This document shows positions 24,193 through 34,492 of a stretch of 64,000 nt of DNA, piece by piece. Position 1 is the stretch's first letter; each line of letters starts with the position of its first letter. The notes beneath the pieces were generated by a model, which saw only the letters and a list, made by a program, of their open reading frames with translations, made no database searches and was not told the DNA's origin. This DNA is from DASQHL01 sp963843685 (GTDB taxonomy: Bacteria > Chloroflexota > Dehalococcoidia > DSTF01 > JACRBR01): positions 68,916 through 132,915 of the forward strand of contig CAWJLO010000005.1 in the NCBI GenBank assembly GCA_963843685.1, written 5' to 3'. The position numbers were made by a program, and so were the translations under genes.

Positions 24193-26103
24193 TCAGCAAC
24201 CCGCGAACGGCCTCGCGCCCGGGTCAGATTCCTTCGCGAGGGCGTAGACGATCGCGTCTCCGCTTTGAAAAGCCACAGTCACGTAGGTGCCCGGCGCCGG
24301 GTGTGTGGCGGGCCAGTAGCGCTCGCGGTGCCCGCAGAACAGGAAGTCCGCCGGATAGGCCGCCAGCACGTCGTTCTGCTGCAGCAGCGTCTCGTACTGC
24401 TTCCGCCACTCCGGCAGCCGGTCGGCGATGCGCTCCGGATGTGTGATCTCCCAGTTGAACGAGAAGTACGCGGCGGAGTCCTCGAAGTGCCGCTCAAGTT
24501 CATCCGGCGGCACCGTCGTGTCGGTGGTCGGATAGCCGTTGGCCGGGTCCAGCCTGGCGAACACGTCGTCTTCGCTGTACCCGAACGCCGCCTGCGCGCG
24601 CAGGAACCGGTCGATGATCTCGTCGTCCGAGACGCGCGTGAAGAATCCGTCGTCCAGGTAGCGCCCCGCGGGTGTCATCGCCGGCAGCAGCATGTTCGTG
24701 TTCACGCTCGGGCTGACCACCGTCTGGTCGTCGCGCACGTGCGTCTCGATCCAGTCGAAGGCCGCGCGCTCGTCAGCGGGCATCGAGAACGCGGCCTCGG
24801 TCTGCCGCGTCGCCCGCACCTGGTACGCCACCGCGTACACCAGCCCGATGGCGGCGAGCCCGCCGCCCGCAAGCGCCAGCGTGCGCCCGTAGCGCCTCGG
24901 CAACATCGTGACCAGCCCCGCGCCGCCGGCGATAAACGCAGGGATGGCGAACACGTGCCACACCTGCGTCACGTAGTGCTCCGGCTGCGGCACGATCCCC
25001 GTCGTCACGTCCAGGGCCAGCGGCGCCAGGAACAGAGCGAGGTAGAACCGATTGCGCTCGCGCCCGCGCAGCAGCGGGTACAGAAACGGCAGTCCGATGA
25101 CAAAGCGCTGCGCCGCCGACGTGATCTGCCCCGTTCCGATGCCGAATGCGTCCTTCCCAAACCGCGCCTTCGCATCGGCCGGCAGCGCGAACGCATCGTG
25201 CACCCGCGCCAGCAGCTCCGGCGTGGCGAGCAGCGACGCAGCCGCGCCGATCAGCACCACCCTTCGCAGTGTCACGTAGTCCCGGCGGTAGAGCAGCCAC
25301 GCGCACCAGCCGACCATCGCCACGGCCATCGCCGACCAGTAGAAGAGGTACGTATAGATCAACAACGCCAGCGCCGCCGTCGCCGCCACGTACCACGTCC
25401 GCTTGCCGCTCTCCACAGCACGCGGGATCGCGATCGCCGTCGCCAGGAACACCGGCATCGGGATCGCTGGCGGCACGAATCGGTACAGCGCCTGGAACTC
25501 GCGGTGTGGCTGGAGCGTCAAGATCCCGCGCAGCACGTCGGCGTGGCGCAGCGGCAAGATGCCGCCCGCCTTCACGATCACGCCGATCGCCAGCACGGTG
25601 ATCGGCATCACCGCCGCGGCGATCCGTACGTCGTCGGTGAACTCCAGCGTCAGCACGTAGAGCAGCAACATCGCCGCCAGTGCCAGCAGAGTTGTCGCCA
25701 CGGCGAGCGACGAGAACGGACTCCCCGTCACCCGGCCGAACAGCCCGATCGCCTCCAGCCAAGGCACGCCAGGAGGCGTTGGCACATCGTTCCGGCTGAC
25801 GTCGTAATACGACGCGAAGCTCGCGCTGCCGTCGTACGCGTCACGGATGGCCGGCGAGAACAACGCCAGGTCGTAGCCGATATCCGACGCCGCCCACGGG
25901 CTGACCTGTATCCGCGCGCCGTCGGGAGGCGAGCTCGCGAGTAGATACCAGCGCGGGCCGGCGAGCGCGGCCGTGAGCGCGAGAGCCACCGCCAGGCCCA
26001 GCCAGTGCCGGCGGAGGAGCGCAACCGCAACGGCCACCGCACCCTGCGCGGGTGCGCCTCGCGGCGTTGCCTCGGTGGCTGGATCGCTCATCGGTTTCGG
26101 CAT
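24193..26103 (-). CDS. Large polytopic membrane protein (GT-C-like topology)
   Basis: 636 residues. A cytoplasmic N-terminus, then about 11 transmembrane helices over residues 30-430 with a first large loop (SPWAASDIGYDLALFSPAIRDAYDG), and a soluble C-terminal domain of ~200 residues (ADERAAFDWIETHVRDDQTVVSPSVNTNMLL). The layout resembles GT-C glycosyltransferases and related Chloroflexota proteins that use polyprenyl-phosphate sugars; no DxD/ExD pair could be assigned with confidence. Starts at 26103 or Met5 are both possible. Confidence 0.5.
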   Translation of the reverse strand: MPKPMSDPATEATPRGAPAQGAVAVAVALLRRHWLGLAVALALTAALAGPRWYLLASSPPDGARIQVSPWAASDIGYDLALFSPAIRDAYDGSASFASYYDVSRNDVPTPPGVPWLEAIGLFGRVTGSPFSSLAVATTLLALAAMLLLYVLTLEFTDDVRIAAAVMPITVLAIGVIVKAGGILPLRHADVLRGILTLQPHREFQALYRFVPPAIPMPVFLATAIAIPRAVESGKRTWYVAATAALALLIYTYLFYWSAMAVAMVGWCAWLLYRRDYVTLRRVVLIGAAASLLATPELLARVHDAFALPADAKARFGKDAFGIGTGQITSAAQRFVIGLPFLYPLLRGRERNRFYLALFLAPLALDVTTGIVPQPEHYVTQVWHVFAIPAFIAGGAGLVTMLPRRYGRTLALAGGGLAAIGLVYAVAYQVRATRQTEAAFSMPADERAAFDWIETHVRDDQTVVSPSVNTNMLLPAMTPAGRYLDDGFFTRVSDDEIIDRFLRAQAAFGYSEDDVFARLDPANGYPTTDTTVPPDELERHFEDSAAYFSFNWEITHPERIADRLPEWRKQYETLLQQNDVLAAYPADFLFCGHRERYWPATHPAPGTYVTVAFQSGDAIVYALAKESDPGARPFAGC

Positions 26104-26239
26104 CCTACAGGCGCCGTTCAGGTGGAGCTATTGGAACGCATCAAGATCAACCGGCCCGTGTATTACGGCCGGGCCCCATCGTCGAAAACGCTCAGCCACC
26201 CCCGAATGTGTCGCCCGGCGCGCGCAGGCCCGGAGCCGG

Positions 26240-27826
26240 TCAAACCCCCACGCCGACCTCCCGGCGCCGTTCCAGGACCTCTCGACAGCCCCCGTCCTTG
26301 ATCTCGTACACGTGCGTGGCGACGCGGTCCAGAATCGCCTCGTCGTGGCTCGCGCAGATCACAGTGCCGTCGTACTTCTCCAGCGCCGCGATCAGCTTCC
26401 GCCGCGTCGGCCGGTCGAGATGGTTCGTCGGCTCGTCAAGCAACAACACGTTCGTCGGCTGGATCAGGAACTTCGCCAGCGCGACGCGGCTTCGCTCGCC
26501 GCCGGACAGCACGCCGATCTTCTTGAACACGTCGTCGCCACGGAACAAGAACTGCCCCAGCACCGTCCGCAGCCGTACCTCCGGCTCCTCAGGTGCGACC
26601 GACCGCACCTCCGCCAACACGGTGCTGTCGGCGTCCAGCACCTCGTCCTGATGCTGGTCGTAGTACTCCTTCCGTGCCCGCTCTGCCCACTCGATGCTTC
26701 CCTCGGTGGGCGCGAGCAGCCCCGCCGCAATCCGGAGCAGCGTGCTCTTGCCGCTGCCGTTCGGGCCGATGAGCACCACCTTCTGCCCCCGCTCGACCTC
26801 CAGGTTCACGTCGATCAGCACAACGTGCTCGCCGTAGGCGTGGCCGATGTGCTCCAGCATCAGCACGTCCCGCTCCGTGCGCCCGTGCGCCGCCAGGTGG
26901 AAGCTCACCTCGCTGTCCTTGCGCGTCCGCTCGATGCGCTCGACCTTTGCCAGCGCTTTCTCGCGGCTCTTCACGGCCGTCGCCTTCGATGCCTTGGCGT
27001 GGAAGCGCTCAATGAAACGCTCCTGCCGGCTGATCTCGCGCTCCTGTCGGGCAGCGGCGCGGTCCTGCTGCTGCAGCTTGTCCGCCTTCTGCCGCTGGTA
27101 ATCGCTGTAGTTCCCCGTGTAGCCCTCGACGGCGCCGTCGCGCAGGTCCAGGATGCGCGTCGCCACGCGGTCCAGAAACTCCGCCTCGTGCGTCACGATC
27201 AGCAGCGCCCCCTTGTACTTCGTCAGCTCCTCCGCCAGGAACTCGCGCGCCGCCGTGTCCAGGTGGTTCGTCGGCTCGTCCAGCAGCAGGTTCTCGGGAC
27301 GCCGGACAAGGATCTTCGCGAGCGCGATGCGCATTTGCCAGCCGCCGCTGAAGGAGCCACACACCTTCTCGCGGTCCCCCGGCGCGAAGCCGAGCCCGGC
27401 GAGCACCCGCCCGATCTGCGCGTCGATGCGATAGCCGTCGAGCTGCTCGAATCGCTCGAACAACTCGCCCTGCTCGATGATCAGCGCGTCGATGTCACCG
27501 TCTCCGCGCTCGATGCGCCCTGCCACGTCGTGCAGCGCCCGATCGATGGCCGCCGCCTCCGGGAACGCCGTCCACATCTCCGCCACCAGGCCGCGCTGAG
27601 GGTCGTGGCCGGCCTCCTGCTTCAGGAAGCCGAAGCTCCCGCCCCGATGTCCGGCTGCGCCCTCGTCCGCCGTGTCCTCACCGGCGATGAGCCGCAGGAT
27701 CGTCGACTTCCCGGCGCCGTTCGGGCCGACGAGTCCGGCCCGTTCACCGGCGCTCACGGTGAAGCTGACGTCGTGGAGGACGTCCACCCTTCCGAAGGAC
27801 TTGGCGACGTGTTCTGCGTACAGCAT
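26240..27826 (-). CDS. ABC-F family ATPase
   Basis: About 528 residues, two ABC domains in one soluble chain. Walker A GPNGAGKST and GPNGSGKST; signatures SGGWQMRIALAKIL and SGGERSRVALAKFL; Walker B LLLDEPTNHLD in both. The basic linker (QERFIERFHAKASKATAVKSREKAL) matches the P-site tRNA interaction motif of ribosome-acting ABC-F factors. No membrane segments. Likely a translation factor of the Uup/EttA type, possibly giving antibiotic protection. ATG 27826 is preferred to the GTG 9 nt upstream. Confidence 0.85.
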   Translation of the reverse strand: MLYAEHVAKSFGRVDVLHDVSFTVSAGERAGLVGPNGAGKSTILRLIAGEDTADEGAAGHRGGSFGFLKQEAGHDPQRGLVAEMWTAFPEAAAIDRALHDVAGRIERGDGDIDALIIEQGELFERFEQLDGYRIDAQIGRVLAGLGFAPGDREKVCGSFSGGWQMRIALAKILVRRPENLLLDEPTNHLDTAAREFLAEELTKYKGALLIVTHEAEFLDRVATRILDLRDGAVEGYTGNYSDYQRQKADKLQQQDRAAARQEREISRQERFIERFHAKASKATAVKSREKALAKVERIERTRKDSEVSFHLAAHGRTERDVLMLEHIGHAYGEHVVLIDVNLEVERGQKVVLIGPNGSGKSTLLRIAAGLLAPTEGSIEWAERARKEYYDQHQDEVLDADSTVLAEVRSVAPEEPEVRLRTVLGQFLFRGDDVFKKIGVLSGGERSRVALAKFLIQPTNVLLLDEPTNHLDRPTRRKLIAALEKYDGTVICASHDEAILDRVATHVYEIKDGGCREVLERRREVGVGV

Positions 27827-28003
27827 GCAAGGCACATGGTATCGGGCCGGAGCGCTCGGCCGCTGCCGACGCCCGAGCGCCCCTTCCCCTCGGTTACGTC
27901 AAGCTCAGGCCGCTTCTCGTTCCGACCCGCAATGTCTGGCCCTGCGCGCACGTTTTGAAGGATAGAGGCGGGCTGTCAAGCCGCCGATGGGCGGAGGGGT
28001 TCT

Positions 28004-28489
28004 GTGAGCGAGCGCGATTACTACGACGTCCTGGGTATCGCACCCGATGCCAATTACGAGGCGGTCGATGCTGCGTACTGGTCGCAGGTGCGCGAATCCC
28101 GCGACAAGCTGGCCCTGGACCCCGAGGCGCTCATCACCCTGAACGACGCGTATGAGGTGCTGCGTACGCCTTCCCGGCGCGAGAAGTACGATGCGTCTCG
28201 CGTCGCGGCCGAGTCGGCCGCTGCCGCACAATCCGCCGCGTCACTCGCGCTGCCCAATCCTGTCCGTGAAGCCCGGCCCAGCGGCCCGAAGGTGCGCCTG
28301 CCGTGGGGCCGCCAGGCCGCCCAAGAACAGGCCGCGGCCGCCATCATCGTCGGCCGGCTGGAGCGCGAAGTCCAGAGCGAGCGCGAACGCATGCGCGCCG
28401 ACCTCGAGGCCGAACTCAGCGCTCCCGACGAGGCCGACGCGACTCGCTCCCGCCTGATGCGCGTCTTCGGCCACCTGCAGCAATCGTAG
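28004..28489 (+). CDS. J-domain-like protein lacking HPD
   Basis: 161 residues. The N-terminal 65 residues follow a J domain (DYYDVLGIAPDANYEAVDAAY, ALITLNDAYEVLRTPSRREKYD), but the essential HPD between helices II and III is replaced by SRDKLALD, so stimulation of Hsp70 ATPase is unlikely. The remainder is a charged helical tail (LEREVQSERERMRADLEAEL) that could form a coiled coil. GTG start with GGAGGGG upstream, behind a GGCGG...CCGCC hairpin. Probably a protein-interaction module. Confidence 0.65.
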   Translation: MSERDYYDVLGIAPDANYEAVDAAYWSQVRESRDKLALDPEALITLNDAYEVLRTPSRREKYDASRVAAESAAAAQSAASLALPNPVREARPSGPKVRLPWGRQAAQEQAAAAIIVGRLEREVQSERERMRADLEAELSAPDEADATRSRLMRVFGHLQQS

Positions 28490-28511
28490 CGCCCCCTGGC
28501 TTCCTGGAAGC

Positions 28512-29156
28512 TCAGCGGAAGAAGCGAAACAGCGTCACGCCCGCCTCGAACGCCCGCGGCGGCGCCGTCAGCCGATGCACCCCCACGCGAAACCCGAAAT
28601 CCGGCGGCGCCTCATACGCGACCTCCTCGAAACCGCACTCCTCGAACCAGCCCTTGATCGTGAGTGCGATGTCCCGATCGCGCTGTCTGCCGCGCGTCCA
28701 GATCGCCGTTGCCCCCGGCGTGCAGATCGACGGAAGGTACTCGACTACTCGCCGCACGTCGTCGTCCGTGATGTTCCCGAACACGCCGCACGCCAGTACG
28801 ATCTCGGCCGGAACTGCCCCCGCGTAGCTGTCCGTGCTGGCCGCGTCGCCCACCATCACCTCGACTTGCGTTAGGCCGGCGGCGCGTGCTGCGTCTTGCG
28901 CGACCTCGGCGTTTCGCGGGTCCAGTTCGACGAGACGCGCCGTGACGTCACTCCGCCGTGGATGATTGGCCAGCACGCCGATCACGTCGCGCCCCTCGCC
29001 CGCGCACATGCTAACGATGCGAATGGGGCCGGGCCGTTCGTCGATCGCCTGGCGGAGGTGGTGCTGCACCACCCGCAGTCGCGCTGCCAGCCGCGATGTC
29101 GGGTCGTCGTAGTCTCGGTGCCAGGCGGCCCAATCGAGCTTTGGTGAATCAGTCAC
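28512..29156 (-). CDS. Class I SAM-dependent methyltransferase
   Basis: 214 residues from GTG 29156 (MTDSPKLDWAAWH). SAM-binding features: IRIVSMCAGEGRDVIGVL (motif I), ARLVELDPRNAEVA (acidic end of beta-2) and EVMVGDAASTDSY. Substrate unknown. After correcting the frameshift in the upstream PPOX gene, no stop codon separates the two, so a PPOX-methyltransferase fusion is possible; the GTGACTGA junction also fits two coupled genes. Confidence 0.65.
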   Translation of the reverse strand: MTDSPKLDWAAWHRDYDDPTSRLAARLRVVQHHLRQAIDERPGPIRIVSMCAGEGRDVIGVLANHPRRSDVTARLVELDPRNAEVAQDAARAAGLTQVEVMVGDAASTDSYAGAVPAEIVLACGVFGNITDDDVRRVVEYLPSICTPGATAIWTRGRQRDRDIALTIKGWFEECGFEEVAYEAPPDFGFRVGVHRLTAPPRAFEAGVTLFRFFR

Positions 29157-29586
29157 GACGGTCAGCCTGTGGCCGGCCGTGAAAACTGCGATCCGCCAAA
29201 CCGCTCGATGCGTACCCGCAAGCACGACGCGGCCTTCGTCCTTCGCTCGCTGCTCGACAGCCGGCCGCGCCGCCTCCGGGATCGGATTGCCCGTCATCCG
29301 CTCGCCTACCTTCATCATCACGTCGGCGGCGCCCGTATCCTCGATCGTCCCGTGGCCGTGCACCGTCACGTACGGGAACGGCTGCTGCTCGCCGAGGACG
29401 CACAGCGCCACTTGCTGGATTGCGCCGGACCGCCTTCGCCTTGTACCGCGACGCCGTGGTCGAGATGACGATGTCGTCGCCGTCCATCGCGTAGTACACC
29501 GGTGTGAGCACGGGCGCGCCTTTCCCGGGGAGACCAACGACGACCAGCCGGTGCTGCTCGAGGAACTCACGCTGTTCTGGTGTCAC
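29157..29586 (-). CDS. F420-type PPOX oxidoreductase (split-barrel), broken by a one-base frameshift
   Basis: GTG start at 29586 with AGGAGG 4 nt upstream. N-terminal half TPEQREFLEQHRLVVVGLPGKGAPVLTPVYYAMDGDDIVISTTASRYKAKAVRRNP matches TIGR03618-like F420-dependent PPOX proteins. At 29416 an extra base moves the frame; removing it gives NPQVALCVLGEQQPFPYVTVHG, the conserved second half. Family members use deazaflavin F420H2 or bind FMN/haem. Without correction the frame ends at the TGA at 29149. Confidence 0.6.
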
Positions 29587-29660
29587 GGGGCCTCCTAATC
29601 TCGTCGCGATTTGTGATGCCAATCACCGTAGCGCGAACTTGACGGTCGGCGTACCCACGG

Positions 29661-29688
29661 TTGACAGATAGAACAGGCGTTCTATACT
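29661..29688 (+). promoter_or_regulatory. LexA-type SOS box inside the mutasome promoter
   Basis: TTGACA (29661-29666), 16-nt spacer, TATACT (29683-29688). The spacer and -10 hold a perfect palindrome TAGAACAGGCGTTCTA (29669-29684), which contains GAAC-N4-GTTC, the LexA motif of Gram-positive and Chloroflexota type. Position between -35 and -10 is ideal for repression. It lies 77 nt before the ImuB-like gene. Confidence 0.8.
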
Positions 29689-29765
29689 GGCTCTCAGCCC
29701 TCCCGCCCCGCACGGCAGCCCGGCTATCTGCCGGGTGAGGGTCAGTCTCCCGAACGGAGCCGGCG

Positions 29766-30965
29766 ATGCGCCTGGCCTGTGTCACTGTCCCCAATTTCCG
29801 CATCGCGCTGGAGCTGCGCCGCGCGCCACAGCTCGCCGGGCGCGCTGTCGCCATCGGCGAGCCGCCGCCCGGTGACAATCAGATCGTCGCTTGCTCACCG
29901 GAAGCCGCGGCGCTGGGCGTCCGCTCCGGCATGTTGCTGCGCGACGCACGCACTGTTGCGCCGGAGCTGACGCTGCTCCCGCCCGACCCTGTCTTCTACG
30001 GCCGTGCCGAGGACGTGCTGCTGGACGCGATCGAGCAGGCAGAGCCCTTCATCGAGCCCGGAGAACCAGGCACCGCCTTTGCCGCCATCGACCCGCACGC
30101 GGACGAAGCGGCGCAGGCAGAGGCGTGCGAGCGACTGGTACGCGCAATGCGAGACGGCGCCGGCGTGCTGGCCAGCGCAGGCGCCGGCGAAAGCAAGTTC
30201 GTCGCCTGGGTGGCGGCGACCGTCAGCGCTCCGGGCGAGATCAGCGTCGTGCCCGCCGGTAGCGAGCAGGCGTTCGTGGCGCCGCTCAGCACGTCGTTCC
30301 TCCCCGTCTCCTACGAAGCGCAGCGCAAGATGTCGCTGTACGCCCTCCACACGATCGGCGACGTCGCGGAGATGGCGCTTGGCCCGCTGCAGGCGCAGTT
30401 CGGCCGCGAGGGCCGCCGGTTGTGGGAGCTGGCCCACGGCGCCGATGGCGAGCCCTTCCGCCCTCGCGCACGCATCGAGCCCGTCTCGCTGACGCTGGCT
30501 ATGCCCGCGCCGACCGTCAACAGCGGCGCTCTGGTCATCGCCGCGCGGCAACTCACCGGGCGCCTGCTGCAGCGCCCCGCCCTCCGTTACCGGCAGGTGC
30601 GCCAGCTCCGCCTCCGGCTCTCGCTGCTCGACGGCGGTAGCTGGGAGCGCACGCTCACCCTGCGCGAGCCCCTCGGCGACGAAGAGGCGCTGATCTACGT
30701 GCTGCGCAAGCTCATAGAGCCGCTGCAGCTCGCCGGACCGGTCGAGGAGATGACGCTGGAGTTCGTCGGGCTGACCGGCGAGACGGGCAAGCAACGCAGC
30801 CTCCTCTTCGCCGAGCAGGCGCGCCGGCACGCCCAGCTCGTCGCCGCGCTGCGCCAGCTCAAAACACGATTCGGCGGCGAACCTCAAGTGGCTCGCGTCG
30901 TGGAGGTGGAACCTTGGTCAAGGATCCCGGAACGCCGCTACGCCCTCATCGACTACGACCTTTAG
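29766..30965 (+). CDS. ImuB-like Y-family polymerase homologue, catalytically inactive
   Basis: 399 residues with Y-family layout (palm/fingers, thumb with DAVxx HhH-like region, little finger). The catalytic carboxylates are absent: the first motif is VTVPNFRIAL instead of HxDxDxFF, and the SxDE motif region reads AFAAIDPHADEA. That matches ImuB, which acts as a beta-clamp-binding hub for DnaE2 in damage-induced mutagenesis. It is the first gene after the SOS box. No ImuA gene follows; a DUF6504-like gene does, as in Actinobacteria and some Chloroflexota. Confidence 0.8.
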   Translation: MRLACVTVPNFRIALELRRAPQLAGRAVAIGEPPPGDNQIVACSPEAAALGVRSGMLLRDARTVAPELTLLPPDPVFYGRAEDVLLDAIEQAEPFIEPGEPGTAFAAIDPHADEAAQAEACERLVRAMRDGAGVLASAGAGESKFVAWVAATVSAPGEISVVPAGSEQAFVAPLSTSFLPVSYEAQRKMSLYALHTIGDVAEMALGPLQAQFGREGRRLWELAHGADGEPFRPRARIEPVSLTLAMPAPTVNSGALVIAARQLTGRLLQRPALRYRQVRQLRLRLSLLDGGSWERTLTLREPLGDEEALIYVLRKLIEPLQLAGPVEEMTLEFVGLTGETGKQRSLLFAEQARRHAQLVAALRQLKTRFGGEPQVARVVEVEPWSRIPERRYALIDYDL

Positions 30966-31201
30966 CGTCGCCTGCACTGGTGCCCGTCGAAACGGACGCA
31001 TCCGGAAGTCCGCTGGCGGTGCTGATCGAGGGAGAGATGCGCGAAGTGGCCGCCATCCAGGACCGCTGGCGCATCGACGACGAATGGTGGCGCGAGACAC
31101 CGGTGTCGCGCATGTACTACGAGCTGCGGCTGGAGGGCGACCGCGTGGCCACCGTATATCAAGACTTGCTGAGAGGCGCGTGGTGGCTGCAGCGGTACTA
31201 A
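30914..31201 (+). CDS. DUF6504-like small protein of the mutasome
   Basis: 95 residues. TTG start at 30914 preceded by GGAGGTGG, overlapping the ImuB-like gene by 52 nt and the DnaE2 gene by about 19 nt, so expression is coupled. The core LIEGEMREVAAIQDRWRIDDEWWRE...YYELRLEGDRVATVYQDLLRGAWWLQRY matches the small proteins found between the Y-family-like gene and dnaE2. Molecular role not established; conservation of position argues for a mutasome accessory. Confidence 0.65.
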   Translation: MVKDPGTPLRPHRLRPLASPALVPVETDASGSPLAVLIEGEMREVAAIQDRWRIDDEWWRETPVSRMYYELRLEGDRVATVYQDLLRGAWWLQRY

Positions 31202-34200
31202 CGCCCCGCTACCGCGCCGAGCTCCACCTCCACTCCTGCTGGTCGCTGCTCGACGGCGCCTCCAGCTCCGACGACCTGGTGCTGCGCGCCAGGGAATTGG
31301 GCTACGAGGCCCTCGCCCTCACCGATCACGACGGCCTCTACGGATCGATGGAGTTCGCCCAGGCCGCGAAAGCCTTTGGCATCCGCGCCATCACAGGCGC
31401 CGAGTTGACGCTCGCCAACGGCCACCACCTCACGCTGCTCGCGGAGACGTCCGAGGGCTACGGCAACCTCTGCCGCCTGCTCTCCACCGCCCACCTCGCA
31501 GGCAAGCGCAAAGAGCCGATTCTTCCGCTCGATGTCCTCGCCCGCCACACGCGCGGCCTGATCGCCCTCACCGGCTGCAAGCGCGGCGAAGTGCCGGCGC
31601 TCGTCGCCGCGGAAGACCTCCCCGGCGCGGAAGCAGCGCTTCTTCGCTACGTCGAGTGGTTCGGTCGCGACAACGTCTACGTCGAGCTTCAGCAGAACCT
31701 CGTCCACGGCGACACCGATCGCAACCGTCGCCTCGTCGAGTTGGCGCGCCGCCACGGCCTGCGCTACGTCGCCACCAACGACGTCCACTACCACGAGCGC
31801 GAGCGCCATCGCCTGCAAGACGTGATGGTGGCCATCCGCAACCGCAGCACGCTCGAAGCCTCACACAGGGAGCGCCGCGAGAACTCCGAGTACTATCTCA
31901 AGTCCCCGGCCGAGATGGAGGAGCTATTCGCCGAGTGGCCGGAGGCGCTCGACGAGAGCGCCCGTATCGCCGCCCGCTGCACGTTCGACCTGACAGCCGA
32001 CCTCGACTACCGTTTCCCCGACTACGAGACGCCCGATGGCTCCACTGCTGACGAGTACCTGGAGACCGTCTGCCGCCAGGCGGCGCGCGTGCGCTACGGA
32101 CTCATCGGCGGCCGCATCCCCGATGTCGTCGAATCGCGGCTGCAGGAGGAGTTGCGGCTGGTGCGCAAGCACGGGCTCTCCGGCTTCTTCCTCATCTACC
32201 GCGATCTCCTGGAGCTGAGCCGCGAGGTCGCCGACGAGGTGCGCGGCAAGCACAGCGCGCGCAGCAAGGCAGGCCTCCCGCCCGGCCGCGGCCGCGGCTC
32301 CTCCGTCAGCTCCATCCTCTGCTACCTGATCGGCCTCTCGCACGTCGACCCGATCAAGTACAACCTCTTCCTCGGCCGCTTCCTCAGCGACGAGATCGCC
32401 TCCGTCCCCGACATCGACCTCGACTTCCCGCGCGACATCCGCGAGCAGCTCATCCTCCGCGTCTACGAGAAGTTCGGCCAGCGAGCACGCCGCCCTCGTC
32501 GCCAGCTTCCCCACCTACAAGCTGCGCAGCGCCATCCGCGACGTCGGCAAGGCGCTCGGCATCGCCGAGAGCGAGCTGGACCGGCTGGCGAAGCGCGCCG
32601 GCTGGGGTGGCGGCGCCGACGTCGCAGCGGAGATGGCGATGTACCCCGAGTACGCCGGCCGTGTCGACGCCCCGATCTGGCGCGACCTGATCACACTCTC
32701 CGAGCAGATCTCCGGCTTCCCCCGCCACCTCAGCCAGCACGTCGGTGGCATGGTGATCTCCACCAAGCCGATCGTCGAGCTGGTGCCCGTCGAGCGCGCT
32801 GCCATGGCCGGACGCTACATCTGCCAGTGGGACAAGGACTCCGTCGACGACGCCCGCTTCATCAAGATCGACTTCCTCGCGCTCGGCATGCTCTCGCTCG
32901 TCGAAGAGTGCTCCGACCTCATCGCCGAACAGCACGGCCACATCGAAGACCTCAGCCGCATCGACTTCAACGATCCCTGCGTCTACGACATGATCTGCGA
33001 GGCCGATACCGTAGGCGTCTTCCAGATCGAAAGCCGCGCCCAGATGCAGATGCTGCCGCGCACGCTGCCACGCTCGATCGAAGACCTCACCGTGCAGGTG
33101 GCCATCGTCCGGCCAGGGCCGATCGTCGGCGGCGCCGTCAACCCGTACGTCCGCCATCGCCAGGCGCAGCTCGCCGACCCCACCTTCAAGCCGCCGTTCG
33201 ACCACCCCAGCCTGGAGCCGGTGCTGGGCGAAACGCTGGGCGTCATCCTCTACCAGGAGCAGGTGCTGCAGGCCGCCATCGCCGTCGCCGGCTTCACGGA
33301 GGGGCAGGCGGAAGCGCTGCGCCGCGCCATGAGCCGTAAGCGCTCGCGCGAGAACATGGGCCGCTTCCTCGAGATGTTCCTTGAGGGCGCGCGGTCCCGC
33401 GGCGTCGCCGAAGACGTCGCGAAGACTGTGTTCGAGAAGATCATTGCCTTCGCGGAGTTCGGCTTCCCCAAGAGCCACTCCGCGGCGTTCGCCTTCCTCG
33501 CCTACCAGTCGGCGTGGCTGCGCCGCTACTACCCGGTGGAGTTCACCTGCGCCCTGCTCAACGCCCAGCCGATGGGCTTCTACCCACCGCACGTGCTCGT
33601 CCACGACGCCAAGCGCCACGGCGTGAGCGTCCTCCCGCCCGACGCCAACCGCAGCGGCGCGACCTGCGGCGTCGAGGACGGCGAGCTGCGCATCGGCTTC
33701 GGCTACATCCGCGGCATCGGTGCCGACCTGGCGCAGGCGCTGGCGACCGAGCGGTCGCGTAACGGCGCCTACGCATCGCTGGCCGACTTCATGCGCCGCA
33801 ACGCCGTGCCTCTTCCCCCGCCTCCATCAACGCGCGTGGGAGATGGCGACGGCGTGCTGTGGAGCGAAGGCCGCCCGCCGACGCTCCGTCTGGAGGCCGT
33901 CGAGAACATGGTGCAGGTCGGCGCCTTCGACGCCTTCGGCCTCAATCGCCGCGAGCTGCTGTGGCAGGCCGGGCTCCTCCATCGCCCGCCCAGCGCCCAG
34001 CTCGGCCTGCCGTTGCCCGTCGAGCAGGACTGCGTCCCCCTCGGCGACCTGAGCACGTGGGAGCGCATGACGGCTGACTACCGCCTGCTCTCCATGTCGC
34101 CTGGCTACCACCCGATGGCGCTCATCCGCCCGCACATCGGCGAATCGATGCCCTCCCTCCGTCACCTGCAGCAGATGCCGGACGGCGAGCGCATCCGCCT

Positions 34201-34468
34201 GCCGGGCATGGTCGTCTGCCGCCAGCAGCCCGGCACGGCCAAGGGCTTCGTCTTCCTGCTGATGGAGGACGAGTTCGGCATGGTGAACGTCATCGTCTCG
34301 CCCAGGCTCCACCGCGAGCAGCGCGCCCTCGTCCGTGGCGAAGCATTTGTCATCATCGAGGGCGTCTTGCAGCGCCGCGAAGGCACTATCAACGTGCTGG
34401 CGGAGCGCTTCGCCCCGCTTCCCGTACCCTATGCGATGCAGGCCCCGGAGTCCCACGACTTTGGGTGA
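31183..34468 (+). CDS. dnaE2: Error-prone DNA polymerase DnaE2, broken by a one-base frameshift
   Basis: Restored length ~1,094 residues. PHP domain at the N-terminus (ELHLHSCWSLLDGA, TDHDGLYG); polymerase catalytic motif PDIDLDFPRDIREQ around residue 410; C-terminal OB fold (RIRLPGMVVCRQQPGTAKGFVFLLMEDE). At 32480 one extra A breaks the frame; removing it turns VYEKFGQRARR into VYEKFGREHAALVASFPTYKLR. The span is 3n+1, as expected. DnaE2 performs SOS translesion synthesis with ImuB. GTG 31183 follows GAGAGG. Confidence 0.8.
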
Positions 34469-34492
34469 CCGAACCGACTATCCTGCTGATTG

